Origin: Stieleria sp. JC731
GTDB lineage: Bacteria; Planctomycetota; Planctomycetia; Pirellulales; Pirellulaceae
Direction: 5' to 3'
Assembly (NCBI RefSeq): GCF_020966635.1
Contig: NZ_JAJKFQ010000011.1
Span: forward strand, 1,302,001 to 1,366,000
Length of the DNA stretch: 64,000 bases
Part shown: piece after piece, positions 8,751-17,358 of the stretch
Position numbering within the stretch: position 1 is the first letter of the stretch
Layout: every line of letters begins with the position of its first letter
Position numbers and translations under genes: made by a program
The notes under the pieces: model-generated
Told to the model about the DNA's origin: nothing
The model's database searches: none
The model's input: the letters and a program-made list of their open reading frames with translations, nothing else

Positions 8751-9167
8751 GTGGCACTCTGGTTTTTGCAGCGAATGGAAGGGAACGTGAAGTCCGAGGT
8801 TGGCCCTTTGCAGCCGAAGGAGCTTTTGCAGCTTGTCCGCAAGGGCGAGGTGAAACCTGAAACGTTGCTCCGCAAAGACGATTCCGCTTGGTTCCCGGCG
8901 AAAGAGGTCGGCGGCTTATTCCAAGCGGCATACCGACCAGAGATCAACTACTATTGTCCTTCATGCGGCAAACAAGTCACGCAGCCACCAGTGACTTGTC
9001 CAAGCTGTTTGCGTGACATCGGAATTCGCGATGCTCGTGAAGTCAAACAAGCCGTTAGCGGCGTTGCGGCACCTGCCGGGACCGTTCCCGCCGAACCTGC
9101 TTCGAATGAAGCCGCCCGCAGCGTTCAAAATTGGCTCAAAAAGAAAGTCGCTCGGAAACAAAAATAG
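8751..9167 (+). CDS. GYF_2-type domain protein with zinc ribbon
   Basis: 138 residues from a GTG start. The start is fixed by homology: the domain normally opens with a W-[FY] pair, here LWFLQRMEG at residue 3. Residues 1-60 resemble the bacterial GYF_2 domain (GPLQPKELLQLVRKGEVKPE, then DDSAWFPAKEV). A zinc ribbon follows with CPSCGK and CPSC pairs (about residues 69-86). The C-terminus is an Ala/Pro linker ending in a lysine-rich tail (WLKKKVARKQK). Such proteins are abundant in planctomycetes and probably mediate protein contacts; the partner is unknown. Confidence 0.75.
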   Translation: MALWFLQRMEGNVKSEVGPLQPKELLQLVRKGEVKPETLLRKDDSAWFPAKEVGGLFQAAYRPEINYYCPSCGKQVTQPPVTCPSCLRDIGIRDAREVKQAVSGVAAPAGTVPAEPASNEAARSVQNWLKKKVARKQK

Positions 9168-9232
9168 CCGCGGGCTTCTTTCCCTTTCGGGTCAGAAACC
9201 GGCGGCTACTGGGTGAACGATTGGCGGGGCGA

Positions 9233-9269
9233 TTTGCCCGCTGGGTTTATTCGCTAAGTTTGCCCGCTG
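9233..9269. repeat. Short direct repeat TTTGCCCGCTG
   Basis: TTTGCCCGCTG occurs at 9233-9243 and 9259-9269 (26-bp spacing), with a degenerate third copy (GTTTGCCAACTG) after it. It lies in the gap between two convergent genes and looks like a small local duplication. Confidence 0.5.
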
Positions 9270-9290
9270 AGTTTGCCAACTGGGCGACGC

Positions 9291-10538
9291 TTAGAACTTC
9301 ACTTCGGCTCCGACCGTGACGCCGACATAGAAAACATCGTCAAAGTCGAGTCGTGTTCCCAAGCGTTCGGTGATGACTGAGTCGATTTGTCCGGAAGCTG
9401 TCACGACATCGGTCAGGTACCACATTTCGCCCATCGCTCGGATGGAAAGGATTTCTCCGAGTTGGTATCGGAATCCGAGTCCCAGTTCGAACATGCCGCC
9501 GAACTCTTCGTCGTTGCGAATGTTGTGGATCAAACTGTTGCCGGTGTTCGTCAAACGGATGTTCGATTCGGCAAAGTTGAGGTAGCCACCGGCACGAAGA
9601 CGCAAGTCAGTGTAAAGGTGAGGTCGGACGGGGTAACGCAGGTCCAACCCGGCTTGCAGAACCGCGATCGAGTTTTCGGGACGGCTTGCCAGAGTTCCGT
9701 AAGAGTTGAAAACGTTCTTCTGGGTAGCGTAGAGCAAGTCTTCGTCGATACGAATCAGCTTGCCACCAAAGAGAACCTTTGCAACATCCCAGCCGACCAT
9801 CGTTTTGTTTAGTTCGGCACTCCAGTAGTCGCTGTCGTAAGTCAGCGTTTGCAAGTTAGCGTTCCAGAAAGGATCGATCGATTGTTGATTGATCGCGTTG
9901 CTTCCAACCAAAACGGTTGAAATGCGGCTGTCACCATCGGCCGCCACGACACGGCGATCGTATTCGATGGGGCCGGTGAAGGTGAATTCGTATCCGGTCA
10001 CGCAGTTTGGCAAGTTGCCGATGGTAATCCGTGGTGCCAACTGAAAATCAAAGTCATCCAGTTCGGCACTGCGGATAAAGTTGGCGTTGACGTTACCGCG
10101 ACGCTGCATGTAAACGCCTTCGACGTGAACGTAGCGGTATGGATCACAGGGAACACCACATGGGTTCGCAAGCGGTCCGTTGCCGCAACTGTTGCAACCG
10201 CCGTAGCATCCCGGTTGCATGCAGGATCGGCATCCAAATCCGACTTGTTGGATTTGGCCCAGATTGATGTCGGCTGTGTCACCCGTCGTCGAACTAAGGG
10301 CGTGTGAAATCGTACCCGGTGCCAACCGGGACGCAGCACTGTCTGCGGCCGTCGCGACTGCAGATGCCTGGACCACTTGAGTGTCCGGTCCCCATTGGTC
10401 GCCACCAAGCAAGCCGTATTGAACGCCTTGTGCTGAGGCGTCTCCGCCGCTCAAAGCAGCCATCGTTGCTGCGGCAGCGATCGTCATCACGCGAACGCAT
10501 TTGCGCCAAGTGACGGAGTGGATCAGACAGATGTTCAT
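9291..10538 (-). CDS. Outer-membrane beta-barrel protein, planctomycete type
   Basis: 415 residues from the ATG at 10538, preceded by CGAGGTT as ribosome-binding site; a longer frame upstream lacks such support. A signal peptide (VRVMTIAAAATMAALSGGDA, cleavage at ASA/QG) is followed by a cysteine-rich stretch with seven cysteines between about residues 103 and 131 (CRSCMQPGCYGGC and on). The rest alternates short beta-strands, e.g. GGMFELGLGFRYQLGEILS, and ends VGVTVGAEVKF; a terminal phenylalanine is the usual outer-membrane barrel signal. This resembles the BBP7-like barrels of planctomycetes. It follows the CpaC-N-type gene on the same strand after 146 bp. Confidence 0.75.
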   Translation of the reverse strand: MNICLIHSVTWRKCVRVMTIAAAATMAALSGGDASAQGVQYGLLGGDQWGPDTQVVQASAVATAADSAASRLAPGTISHALSSTTGDTADINLGQIQQVGFGCRSCMQPGCYGGCNSCGNGPLANPCGVPCDPYRYVHVEGVYMQRRGNVNANFIRSAELDDFDFQLAPRITIGNLPNCVTGYEFTFTGPIEYDRRVVAADGDSRISTVLVGSNAINQQSIDPFWNANLQTLTYDSDYWSAELNKTMVGWDVAKVLFGGKLIRIDEDLLYATQKNVFNSYGTLASRPENSIAVLQAGLDLRYPVRPHLYTDLRLRAGGYLNFAESNIRLTNTGNSLIHNIRNDEEFGGMFELGLGFRYQLGEILSIRAMGEMWYLTDVVTASGQIDSVITERLGTRLDFDDVFYVGVTVGAEVKF

Positions 10539-10684
10539 GTCGAACCTCGTTGACAAAATCGGGGCGGAACGTTTCCGCTGGAATTCAATGGGTAGTTTTA
10601 AAGTCGTGGTGCTTGAAGTCGGATTCAAGCAATCAAATCAGGGTGTTTATTCGTTTGGCAGTCATGGCCCTAGCGAACGACTCC

Positions 10685-13111
10685 CTAGCGAACCATCAAT
10701 TGGTCTTGGACAGGTATCAAACAGCTCTTGCGAACCATTCGGATGATCTGAGTCGCGGTGTTTTCCGATTCGCAGCTGCCTTCGACATACAGTTGGCCGC
10801 CACGCTGGTACACGACGACTTCTGATCGGGGAAAGGCTTGGCTAATCGAATCGGTCAACAGCTTTGTGTTCTCGGTTGCCTTATCGCCAGTCGCATCGAC
10901 CGAGTCACTGACATCGATTCGAAAGACTTGTTTTCGAGTTGGCTGGCCGGGTTTGACATCCGCCCAAACGGTCAGTTCGGTCGAACCGAGCCCGGTTCCG
11001 ATCAGCTTGAACTGATTCGCACTGGCTGCGAAAGCTTGGCAGACTGTCTTGTCGCCGATCGTTACCCCACGAAGCGTTCCGCCGATGGTCATCGAACGGA
11101 CCTGAGCTTTCTTGAGGTTCAAAACAATCACGTTCTTAGCTGTTTCGGCCGGAGCCGGAATGTCCAGCTGTTGCCCTTCGGGTTTCGACGCAGCGTTGTT
11201 GTTCTGCGTTGCTGAATTGTGCGCGATCGATGTTCCGTGGTTCGATCTTGGTGGCGCCAGTGTGGGTGTCGGTGTTGGTAGGACACTTGCGGCTGCAGTG
11301 GCAGAACGTTTCGCCGAAGCGAGGTTCGCTGGCACTGGAGCAGGCTTCGTCGGATCATTGTCAACCGGCAGCTCAATCAGTGGAGCTTGCTGGCTGTCGA
11401 TCAGATCGGTAATCGATGGTGGGCGTTCGGCGAATACTGGCTTGGGGGCCGTGTTGCCTGTTGGGCCTGCTACGGCAACCTGCTTCGGAACTGGACGCGA
11501 TTGTCGAACGGCTTTCACCTCGGGCATCGGTGCAGCAACGACAATCGGTGGTTCTTCTGCACGGGGTGGCGGCAGCATCGGTAACTCTTCGATGCTGCTT
11601 CGAATCGATGCGTCTTCGGGATTGTTTGGCGGAGCACTGGCTACCGCCTCAGTAGCTTTCGCGACAGCCGGAGGTTCAACGACGCCGAGATGCAGCGGTT
11701 GCTTTCCGTCCTGTTGCTCCAACGTCATCTCGATTTCGATCGGAGGCATGGCGACGGCAACTGGGATGCGGCCGTCGTCAGGCTCTTGCGAAATCAGCGG
11801 TAGGGAGTTTTTCGCCGTATTGACTTGGATCGCTCCGGGACCATTCGTGTCCAAGGGCATGTCGGCCTTGGGAACGTTCGGGTTGACCTTGATGTTTTTA
11901 GGTTGGCTCTTCGCCTGATCTGGCGTTGGTACTTTCTGAGCCAAGTTCAACACGGGAGCCAACATGACCGGCGAGTCGACTTCGGCTAGATCGGCCGATG
12001 GTCCGTCATTCGATGCCGCACCAGTTTCGTCCTGTGTCGTTTCGTCTTCATCGAACGCCTCGTCAGCGACCAATTCGTCGAGACTTTCCAAGTCGACTTC
12101 GAGTTCAAGCTCTGGATTCGAATCAGAAGGTTCAACTTTCGCGGCAGGTTGTTCTTCAACTGGTTCAGTGGCGAGTTCGATTTTCGAGAAATCGATCAGC
12201 GGAGCTTCTTCGATCATCAAGCCCTTTGCGGCTGGCTTGACCGAGTCAGCTTGATCATCCGATTGCGTTTCTGCGGCGTTTGAGGCACTCGCTTGGGTCG
12301 GGACTTTCTTGTCTTCATCTGACTTGTTGTTCGATGTGTCATCTGTCGCGTCCGCTTCGACGCTATCGTCAGAGAGCGAAAAGAAGATGGGCTGAGTTTC
12401 TTCGATCTTCGCTGTTTCTGAGCGTGAATCGGCAACAGGAACGACTTGGTGGTCAACAACAGAATCGTTGCGCTGAGTCGATTGGACGGGCAGCAGATCC
12501 GGAGTTTCGGTTTCACTTGTTGCTGTCAGGCGACTACGTTTCTGGGTATCAAAGGCGTTTGCCTTGGGCGAAACCGATTGCTGCGTTTGCTTGCCTGGGG
12601 CGGCTTGGTTCGCGAATACATTCGATCCAGCTTGTTCGGCATTCGCTTCTGAAACGCTCGCGTTTGGTTGTCCGTTGAACAGCGGATTGAATTGCGTCTT
12701 GCCTTTGGCTGCATCGTTCGGTTGCACGTCCAACGACATGTCCAGGTCAATTCGGCGACCATTGGAATGGTCACCACTGGCCAGTTGGACAGGAGCGCTG
12801 GGATTGCGTCGATCAGTCGCTGTGAAAAACGGGTTTGCCTTGACGTTGCCGGCGGCATTGGATCCGGAATGCTGTTTCCGTGTAACAACGCGGTTGCCGT
12901 AAGACTTCGCAAACTCCGAATTTTGAATTAGACCTTGCGCTGGCGATTGGGTGGCCTGCGCTCGAGATCCAACCTGTTGGGCAAAAGCGACCGACTGAGT
13001 GTTCGCGAGACTTGACGACGCCAATACCAACGACATCAGCAACGCCCGCTTGGCGAGTCTGTTAGACAGTTTGACTGGTTTTGTCGTGATGTTGACGCTC
13101 TTTGCACGCAT
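10685..13111 (-). CDS. Large low-complexity exported protein with CpaC/RcpA-type N-domain and BON-like end
   Basis: 808 residues from the ATG at 13111 (AGGAA upstream). A signal peptide (LAKRALLMSLVLASSSLANT, then AFA/QQ) is followed by about 640 residues of acidic, Ala/Pro/Asp-rich disordered sequence. The last 145 residues are folded. VIVLNLKKAQVRSMTIGG, IGDKTVCQAFAA and LIGTGLGSTELTVWAD match the N-terminal region of pilus secretins (CpaC/RcpA). A BON-like segment (AFPRSEVVVYQRGGQLYVEG) closes the protein. No secretin channel domain is present. It could be a periplasmic accessory that docks with an outer-membrane complex; the neighbouring barrel is a candidate partner. Confidence 0.7.
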   Translation of the reverse strand: MRAKSVNITTKPVKLSNRLAKRALLMSLVLASSSLANTQSVAFAQQVGSRAQATQSPAQGLIQNSEFAKSYGNRVVTRKQHSGSNAAGNVKANPFFTATDRRNPSAPVQLASGDHSNGRRIDLDMSLDVQPNDAAKGKTQFNPLFNGQPNASVSEANAEQAGSNVFANQAAPGKQTQQSVSPKANAFDTQKRSRLTATSETETPDLLPVQSTQRNDSVVDHQVVPVADSRSETAKIEETQPIFFSLSDDSVEADATDDTSNNKSDEDKKVPTQASASNAAETQSDDQADSVKPAAKGLMIEEAPLIDFSKIELATEPVEEQPAAKVEPSDSNPELELEVDLESLDELVADEAFDEDETTQDETGAASNDGPSADLAEVDSPVMLAPVLNLAQKVPTPDQAKSQPKNIKVNPNVPKADMPLDTNGPGAIQVNTAKNSLPLISQEPDDGRIPVAVAMPPIEIEMTLEQQDGKQPLHLGVVEPPAVAKATEAVASAPPNNPEDASIRSSIEELPMLPPPRAEEPPIVVAAPMPEVKAVRQSRPVPKQVAVAGPTGNTAPKPVFAERPPSITDLIDSQQAPLIELPVDNDPTKPAPVPANLASAKRSATAAASVLPTPTPTLAPPRSNHGTSIAHNSATQNNNAASKPEGQQLDIPAPAETAKNVIVLNLKKAQVRSMTIGGTLRGVTIGDKTVCQAFAASANQFKLIGTGLGSTELTVWADVKPGQPTRKQVFRIDVSDSVDATGDKATENTKLLTDSISQAFPRSEVVVYQRGGQLYVEGSCESENTATQIIRMVRKSCLIPVQDQLMVR

Positions 13112-13502
13112 GCCGCGTTCCTGATCCGGTGATTTAGGGTCAAATGGCGAGGGAACTGCCATTCGGCCGGATGTGCCCCCCTCGGCACACCGGCGGCCCC
13201 CAGCGATGGCGCACTGAGGTCCGTTGGTTTACGTATCGGATTCGATTTGGCGTGACATTAACGATTCTCGGGCCCGCAAGGCTTGTAACGACCAAAACGC
13301 TTGTGCCGAAGGTGCCGTCAATCTGATGGAAAGCGGACAGCAAGCCCTGAACGAGTCAATCGGGATCGCCACTTGAGCTTGAGGGCACCCGTTGGTGTGG
13401 GATTTGGCGTCCCGTTGTGGCGTGGTCCGGCCATGGGGCTTCAAGGGCTGTGCGTTCCGCGATAATCTCCCCAACAGCGTTGATCAGCGAGAAAATCAAA
13501 AC

Positions 13503-15635
13503 ATGTCCGGGGACGGCAATATGACGGCAGCCCAGCCGAGGGCCGAGTTTCATCTCAGCAGCAATTTTGAGCCTGGCGGAGACCAACCTCAGGCAATCGA
13601 AAAACTGACCAAGGGATTCCAATCAGGCAAGCCTGCGCAGACTTTGCTGGGAGCCACCGGGACCGGAAAGACCTTCACGATGGCAAATGTGATTGCAAAT
13701 ATTGGGCGTCCGGCGCTGGTGCTCAGTCACAACAAAACCTTGGCCGCCCAGCTGTACAGCGAGTTCAAAGAGTTCTTTCCTGAGAACGCTGTCCACTATT
13801 TCGTCAGCTACTACGACTACTATCAGCCGGAAGCTTACATTCCGCAGCGCGACGTCTACATCGAAAAGGACTCGTCGATCAATGAGGAGATTGATCGACT
13901 GCGTTTGGCGACAACCAGTTCATTGGTCAGTCGCCGAGATGTCGTGATCGTCGCGTCCGTCAGCAGCATCTATGGTTTGGGATCGCCCGACGATTATCGC
14001 CAGTTGGTCGTTTCGCTAACCGTCGGCGAAACGATCCGCCGCGATCACCTGCTGCTAAAGTTGGTCGATGTCCTCTACGAGCGAAATGACTACGCGTTCG
14101 AACGAGGGAAGTTCCGTGTTCGAGGCGACAGTGTCGAGCTATGGCCCAGCTACGAAGAGTTTGCTTACCGCATCGAAATGTGGGGTGATCAGATCGAAAA
14201 GATCTCTTTGATCAAACCGGTTTCTGGTGAGACCATCAAGACAGTGAAGCAGGTATTTATTTATCCGGCCAAGCACTTCGTGATGCCTGAGAATCGCATC
14301 CAGCGAGCGCTCGCGGTGATCCGCGAAGAGCTGAAAATGCAGCTCGAAAAATTTGAAAAGCAAGGCAAGCTGCTTGAGGCTCAGCGTCTTTCGGCTAGGA
14401 CGCGTTTCGATTTGGAAATGCTGGCCGAGGTCGGGCACTGTCCCGGGGTCGAAAACTACTCACGGCCACTGTCGGGAAAGCCGCCTGGGGCGACTCCGGA
14501 CACGCTTTATAGTTTCTTTCCAAAGGACTTCATTACGTTTGTCGACGAATCCCACGTCACGGTCCCACAAGTTCGCGCGATGTATGCCGGTGACCGAAGC
14601 CGTAAAACGACGCTGGTCGAACACGGCTTTCGCCTGCCAAGCGCGCTAGACAATCGCCCGCTGAAGTTCGAAGAATGGGAAGAACGCACGGGGCAAATTT
14701 GTTTTGTCAGCGCCACGCCTAGTGACTATGAACTGAAACGGACCGAAGGTGAGGTCGTTGAACAGATCATTCGTCCGACGGGCTTGTTGGATCCAGAAAT
14801 TGAGGTCGTTTCGGCGAGGGGCCAAGTCAACCATTTGGTCGGCGAAATTCGTTTGCGAGCCGAGCGAGATGAACGGGTGCTGGTAACGGCGTTGACAAAA
14901 CGCTTGGCAGAAGACCTGTCAACGTTTCTGCAAGAACAAAACATTCGCTGCCGCTGGCTACATAGCGAATTGAATGCCTTTGAAAGAGTTGACCTGCTGC
15001 AAGAGCTTCGATCAGGTCATTTCGACTGTCTAGTTGGTGTCAACCTATTGCGTGAAGGGTTGGACCTTCCAGAGGTCTCCTTGGTTGCCATTTTGGATGC
15101 CGACAAAGAAGGTTTCTTGCGCAGCGAAACCAGTTTGGTGCAAACCATTGGTCGCGCGGCTCGGAACGCCAATAGCAAAGTCATCCTGTACGGTGATTCT
15201 GTCACCGAATCGATGCGACTGGCAATCGACGAAACGGAACGTCGTCGCGCGATTCAAATGGAATACAACGAAAAGCACGGAATCACGCCAGAAACCGTGC
15301 GCAAACGGATTAAATCCGGGATTGAATCGGAGGCAGCTAAACGGCGGCAGACCAATGCCGCCGCCCAGGAGGAATCTGAGGCAACTTACATCACCATCGA
15401 ATTTATCGAGGCGCTGGAACAAGAGATGTTGGCTGCGGCCGAAGACTTGGAATTTGAACGTGCGGCACAACTCCGTGATCGCGTCTTACAGTTGAAGGAA
15501 AACATCGGCAAGCCTTTGTCTGAAGTCGAGCTTGATAAACCTAAGTCGACCGGGTCGGGACGAAATCAACGTCGCAAAGGTGCAAGACAAGTCAACAAAG
15601 GTCGCGGTAAGATTCCTCGACCCAAACGTGGCTAA
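13503..15635 (+). CDS. uvrB: Excinuclease ABC subunit B
   Basis: 710 residues from the ATG at 13503; earlier in-frame starts would add a non-conserved 37 residues. UvrB is the damage-verifying helicase-like subunit of nucleotide excision repair, acting with UvrA and UvrC. Walker A is GATGTGKT (K56). The DNA-binding beta-hairpin is [29 protein letters not shown] (Walker B-like), [15 protein letters not shown] and QTIGRAARN are further helicase motifs. The UVR domain that binds UvrC is at the C-terminus ([20 protein letters not shown]), followed by a basic tail. uvrA and uvrC are not in the window. No LexA-like box was recognised upstream. Confidence 0.98.
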   Translation: MSGDGNMTAAQPRAEFHLSSNFEPGGDQPQAIEKLTKGFQSGKPAQTLLGATGTGKTFTMANVIANIGRPALVLSHNKTLAAQLYSEFKEFFPENAVHYFVSYYDYYQPEAYIPQRDVYIEKDSSINEEIDRLRLATTSSLVSRRDVVIVASVSSIYGLGSPDDYRQLVVSLTVGETIRRDHLLLKLVDVLYERNDYAFERGKFRVRGDSVELWPSYEEFAYRIEMWGDQIEKISLIKPVSGETIKTVKQVFIYPAKHFVMPENRIQRALAVIREELKMQLEKFEKQGKLLEAQRLSARTRFDLEMLAEVGHCPGVENYSRPLSGKPPGATPDTLYSFFPKDFITFVDESHVTVPQVRAMYAGDRSRKTTLVEHGFRLPSALDNRPLKFEEWEERTGQICFVSATPSDYELKRTEGEVVEQIIRPTGLLDPEIEVVSARGQVNHLVGEIRLRAERDERVLVTALTKRLAEDLSTFLQEQNIRCRWLHSELNAFERVDLLQELRSGHFDCLVGVNLLREGLDLPEVSLVAILDADKEGFLRSETSLVQTIGRAARNANSKVILYGDSVTESMRLAIDETERRRAIQMEYNEKHGITPETVRKRIKSGIESEAAKRRQTNAAAQEESEATYITIEFIEALEQEMLAAAEDLEFERAAQLRDRVLQLKENIGKPLSEVELDKPKSTGSGRNQRRKGARQVNKGRGKIPRPKRG

Positions 15636-15687
15636 TCAGATCGCGTTGCTCAATGACTTTGCTAAGCAAAGGTGTCATTCGAACGAT

Positions 15688-17286
15688 TCAATCATCGTCG
15701 ACGATGGCACTCAGTTTGGACGTTTGAGGATCAAAACGGTTCATCAATGACTGAAACATTGTTGTCGCTTCATCAGGACTGTAGCGAGTTAACAACTTGA
15801 AGCGTTCAGGGATCTGAATTTCGTTCCACCACTCGTCTTTCGGCTTCCGCCATGGCGATTGCATCGTTTGACCCGGCGTTTGATTGACCCAGTCGTCTTT
15901 GAACCAGCCCCGGCGAACCTTAGTTAAATCGATGTCGGGATCAACTAGATAGGCTGGGCGACGCCCGTTAAGTGACACCAAATGCAGTGCATAGACCCTA
16001 GTTTGACTAGCGCCGATCCGTGATGCCATGCTTTGCAAGTGGTTTGCAGATTGTCGGATCAGTTCGGGATCATGCTGGCCATGAGTTAACTGATTGGGCG
16101 TCATGATGTGACTCGCCGGCACGAAGAGGTAGTCGTCGTCCGTTTCGATCTTGAACCATGTCAGGCATTCCTTGTGACGCAACATCATGCGCCAAGCGAA
16201 TCTTTGTCCTCGCTCGTTCCAACTGGGCTGACCTGGCAATACCCAAGGCCGAAGCGGCAGCAACAATTGCACGAACACATAAGTGCCGGCAAGAACCGTT
16301 CCCATGCGATGCCAGCGGATCGGTTGCTCGGTGGACGAGGGTTCGCGAAGGATTGCGTCGTTTGTAAACCTCTTAGTCGCGGTGAGCAGATCGGATCCAG
16401 CATTTCTGCCCCAGAGTGACTGCGCGATTCTATTGAACAATCGTTCGATTGTTTTGGTCGGTATGAAAACAAACAGCGTTGCCAGCATGAACCAAGGGAA
16501 GACTCCGATGGTAAATATCGTCGCGTTGGTCAGATGGAAACCCAGAGCAGCGACAATTGCGAAAGGGCGAGTCCGACGGAAATAAAGTGCTGGTACGATG
16601 GCCGCATCGAAAATGATGCCTCCCCAAGCGACCAACAGGTTCATGTATGGAAGTGACATCAACGAACCCATCAGCGGCAAACCGGTACGAGCTTGGACCC
16701 ATAACATCGTCGGGCGACCAGAAAGCCAATCGATGTCCAGTTTGGCGATAGCTCCGAACACATAGGGTAGCGCGAGCTGGAATCGAACTAGCCACCACTG
16801 CCACTGCGGAATCGGCGGTGGGATTTTATCGTTCTGTTTCCAGTGCCCTCGTATCCATCGGTCGGCACTGCAGCAGCGATTGCTGGGTAAAAACACACAC
16901 AGCATTGCGGTGCATGCCAAAAGGTAGTCGTGGTTGTTGTAGTGTTGGCGATCAACAAGCAGAACATAGGCGACAGACAAAGAAAGGAATGCGGCATTGA
17001 GACGAGTCGCCAGGCCGATTGCAAACGCAAGTGCGGAAAGACGCATGATTTGCAGATGCCACCAGATACCGTCATTGGGCCAAATGTTGACCCAATTGAA
17101 ACCGGCATACTTAAAGTACAGCTCCGGTTGCAAAAAAAGGATGCGCCAACGATCAAGTTGCAAGTATTGGTGAGCCCAGCAAAACAGCGTGACACCTAGG
17201 ACCACTCGAAAGACAGCCCAGGGCGATGCGGTCATCGGCTGCAGCGCCGTTTTGGATAGCGATTCGAGGCCCGTTTGTTTGAACAT
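15688..17286 (-). CDS. HTTM / vitamin K-dependent gamma-carboxylase-like membrane protein
   Basis: 532 residues. About seven hydrophobic segments lie between residues 20 and 345. Features of the HTTM (horizontally transferred transmembrane) family are visible: YLQLDRWRILFLQPELYFKY near the N-terminus, the NHDYLL motif in the third segment, and GAIAKLDIDWLSG, which resembles the FxAGIAKLNPDWL region of gamma-glutamyl carboxylases. The C-terminal ~190 residues are soluble and probably periplasmic. Whether this protein carboxylates glutamate is unknown; bacterial relatives are mostly uncharacterised. The gene lies just after a strong terminator that ends the upstream gene on the same strand, so it probably has its own promoter. 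Confidence 0.8.
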   Translation of the reverse strand: MFKQTGLESLSKTALQPMTASPWAVFRVVLGVTLFCWAHQYLQLDRWRILFLQPELYFKYAGFNWVNIWPNDGIWWHLQIMRLSALAFAIGLATRLNAAFLSLSVAYVLLVDRQHYNNHDYLLACTAMLCVFLPSNRCCSADRWIRGHWKQNDKIPPPIPQWQWWLVRFQLALPYVFGAIAKLDIDWLSGRPTMLWVQARTGLPLMGSLMSLPYMNLLVAWGGIIFDAAIVPALYFRRTRPFAIVAALGFHLTNATIFTIGVFPWFMLATLFVFIPTKTIERLFNRIAQSLWGRNAGSDLLTATKRFTNDAILREPSSTEQPIRWHRMGTVLAGTYVFVQLLLPLRPWVLPGQPSWNERGQRFAWRMMLRHKECLTWFKIETDDDYLFVPASHIMTPNQLTHGQHDPELIRQSANHLQSMASRIGASQTRVYALHLVSLNGRRPAYLVDPDIDLTKVRRGWFKDDWVNQTPGQTMQSPWRKPKDEWWNEIQIPERFKLLTRYSPDEATTMFQSLMNRFDPQTSKLSAIVDDD

Positions 17287-17295
17287 CGCTCAGGA

Positions 17296-17331
17296 AATAA
17301 AAACGGCCAATGGATGCCGATCCATTGGCCG
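17296..17331 (-). terminator. Intrinsic terminator
   Basis: CGGCCAATGGAT (17304-17315) and ATCCATTGGCCG (17320-17331) form a perfect 12-pair stem with a four-base loop. Read on the minus strand, the stem is followed by TTTTTATTT. It ends the transcript of the Met/Gly-rich exported protein gene, 27 bases after its stop codon. Confidence 0.92.
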
Positions 17332-17358
17332 CGTCGTTGAATCATTGATGCAAAACGT

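Noticed and set aside
8639-8860. Overlapping reading frame starting upstream of the GYF protein with a better ribosome-binding site
   Set aside because: Its translation shows no domain, whereas the GTG frame at 8751 encodes a clear GYF_2 domain and zinc ribbon.
9054-9068. CCGTTAGCGGCG inside the GYF gene resembling the REP core
   Set aside because: It is within coding sequence, lacks the second arm and is probably chance.
11112-11918. Long open frame (268 codons) on the plus strand inside the low-complexity gene
   Set aside because: It is antisense to the Pro/Ala/Asp-rich coding sequence; the Gly/Ala-rich translation is a compositional shadow.
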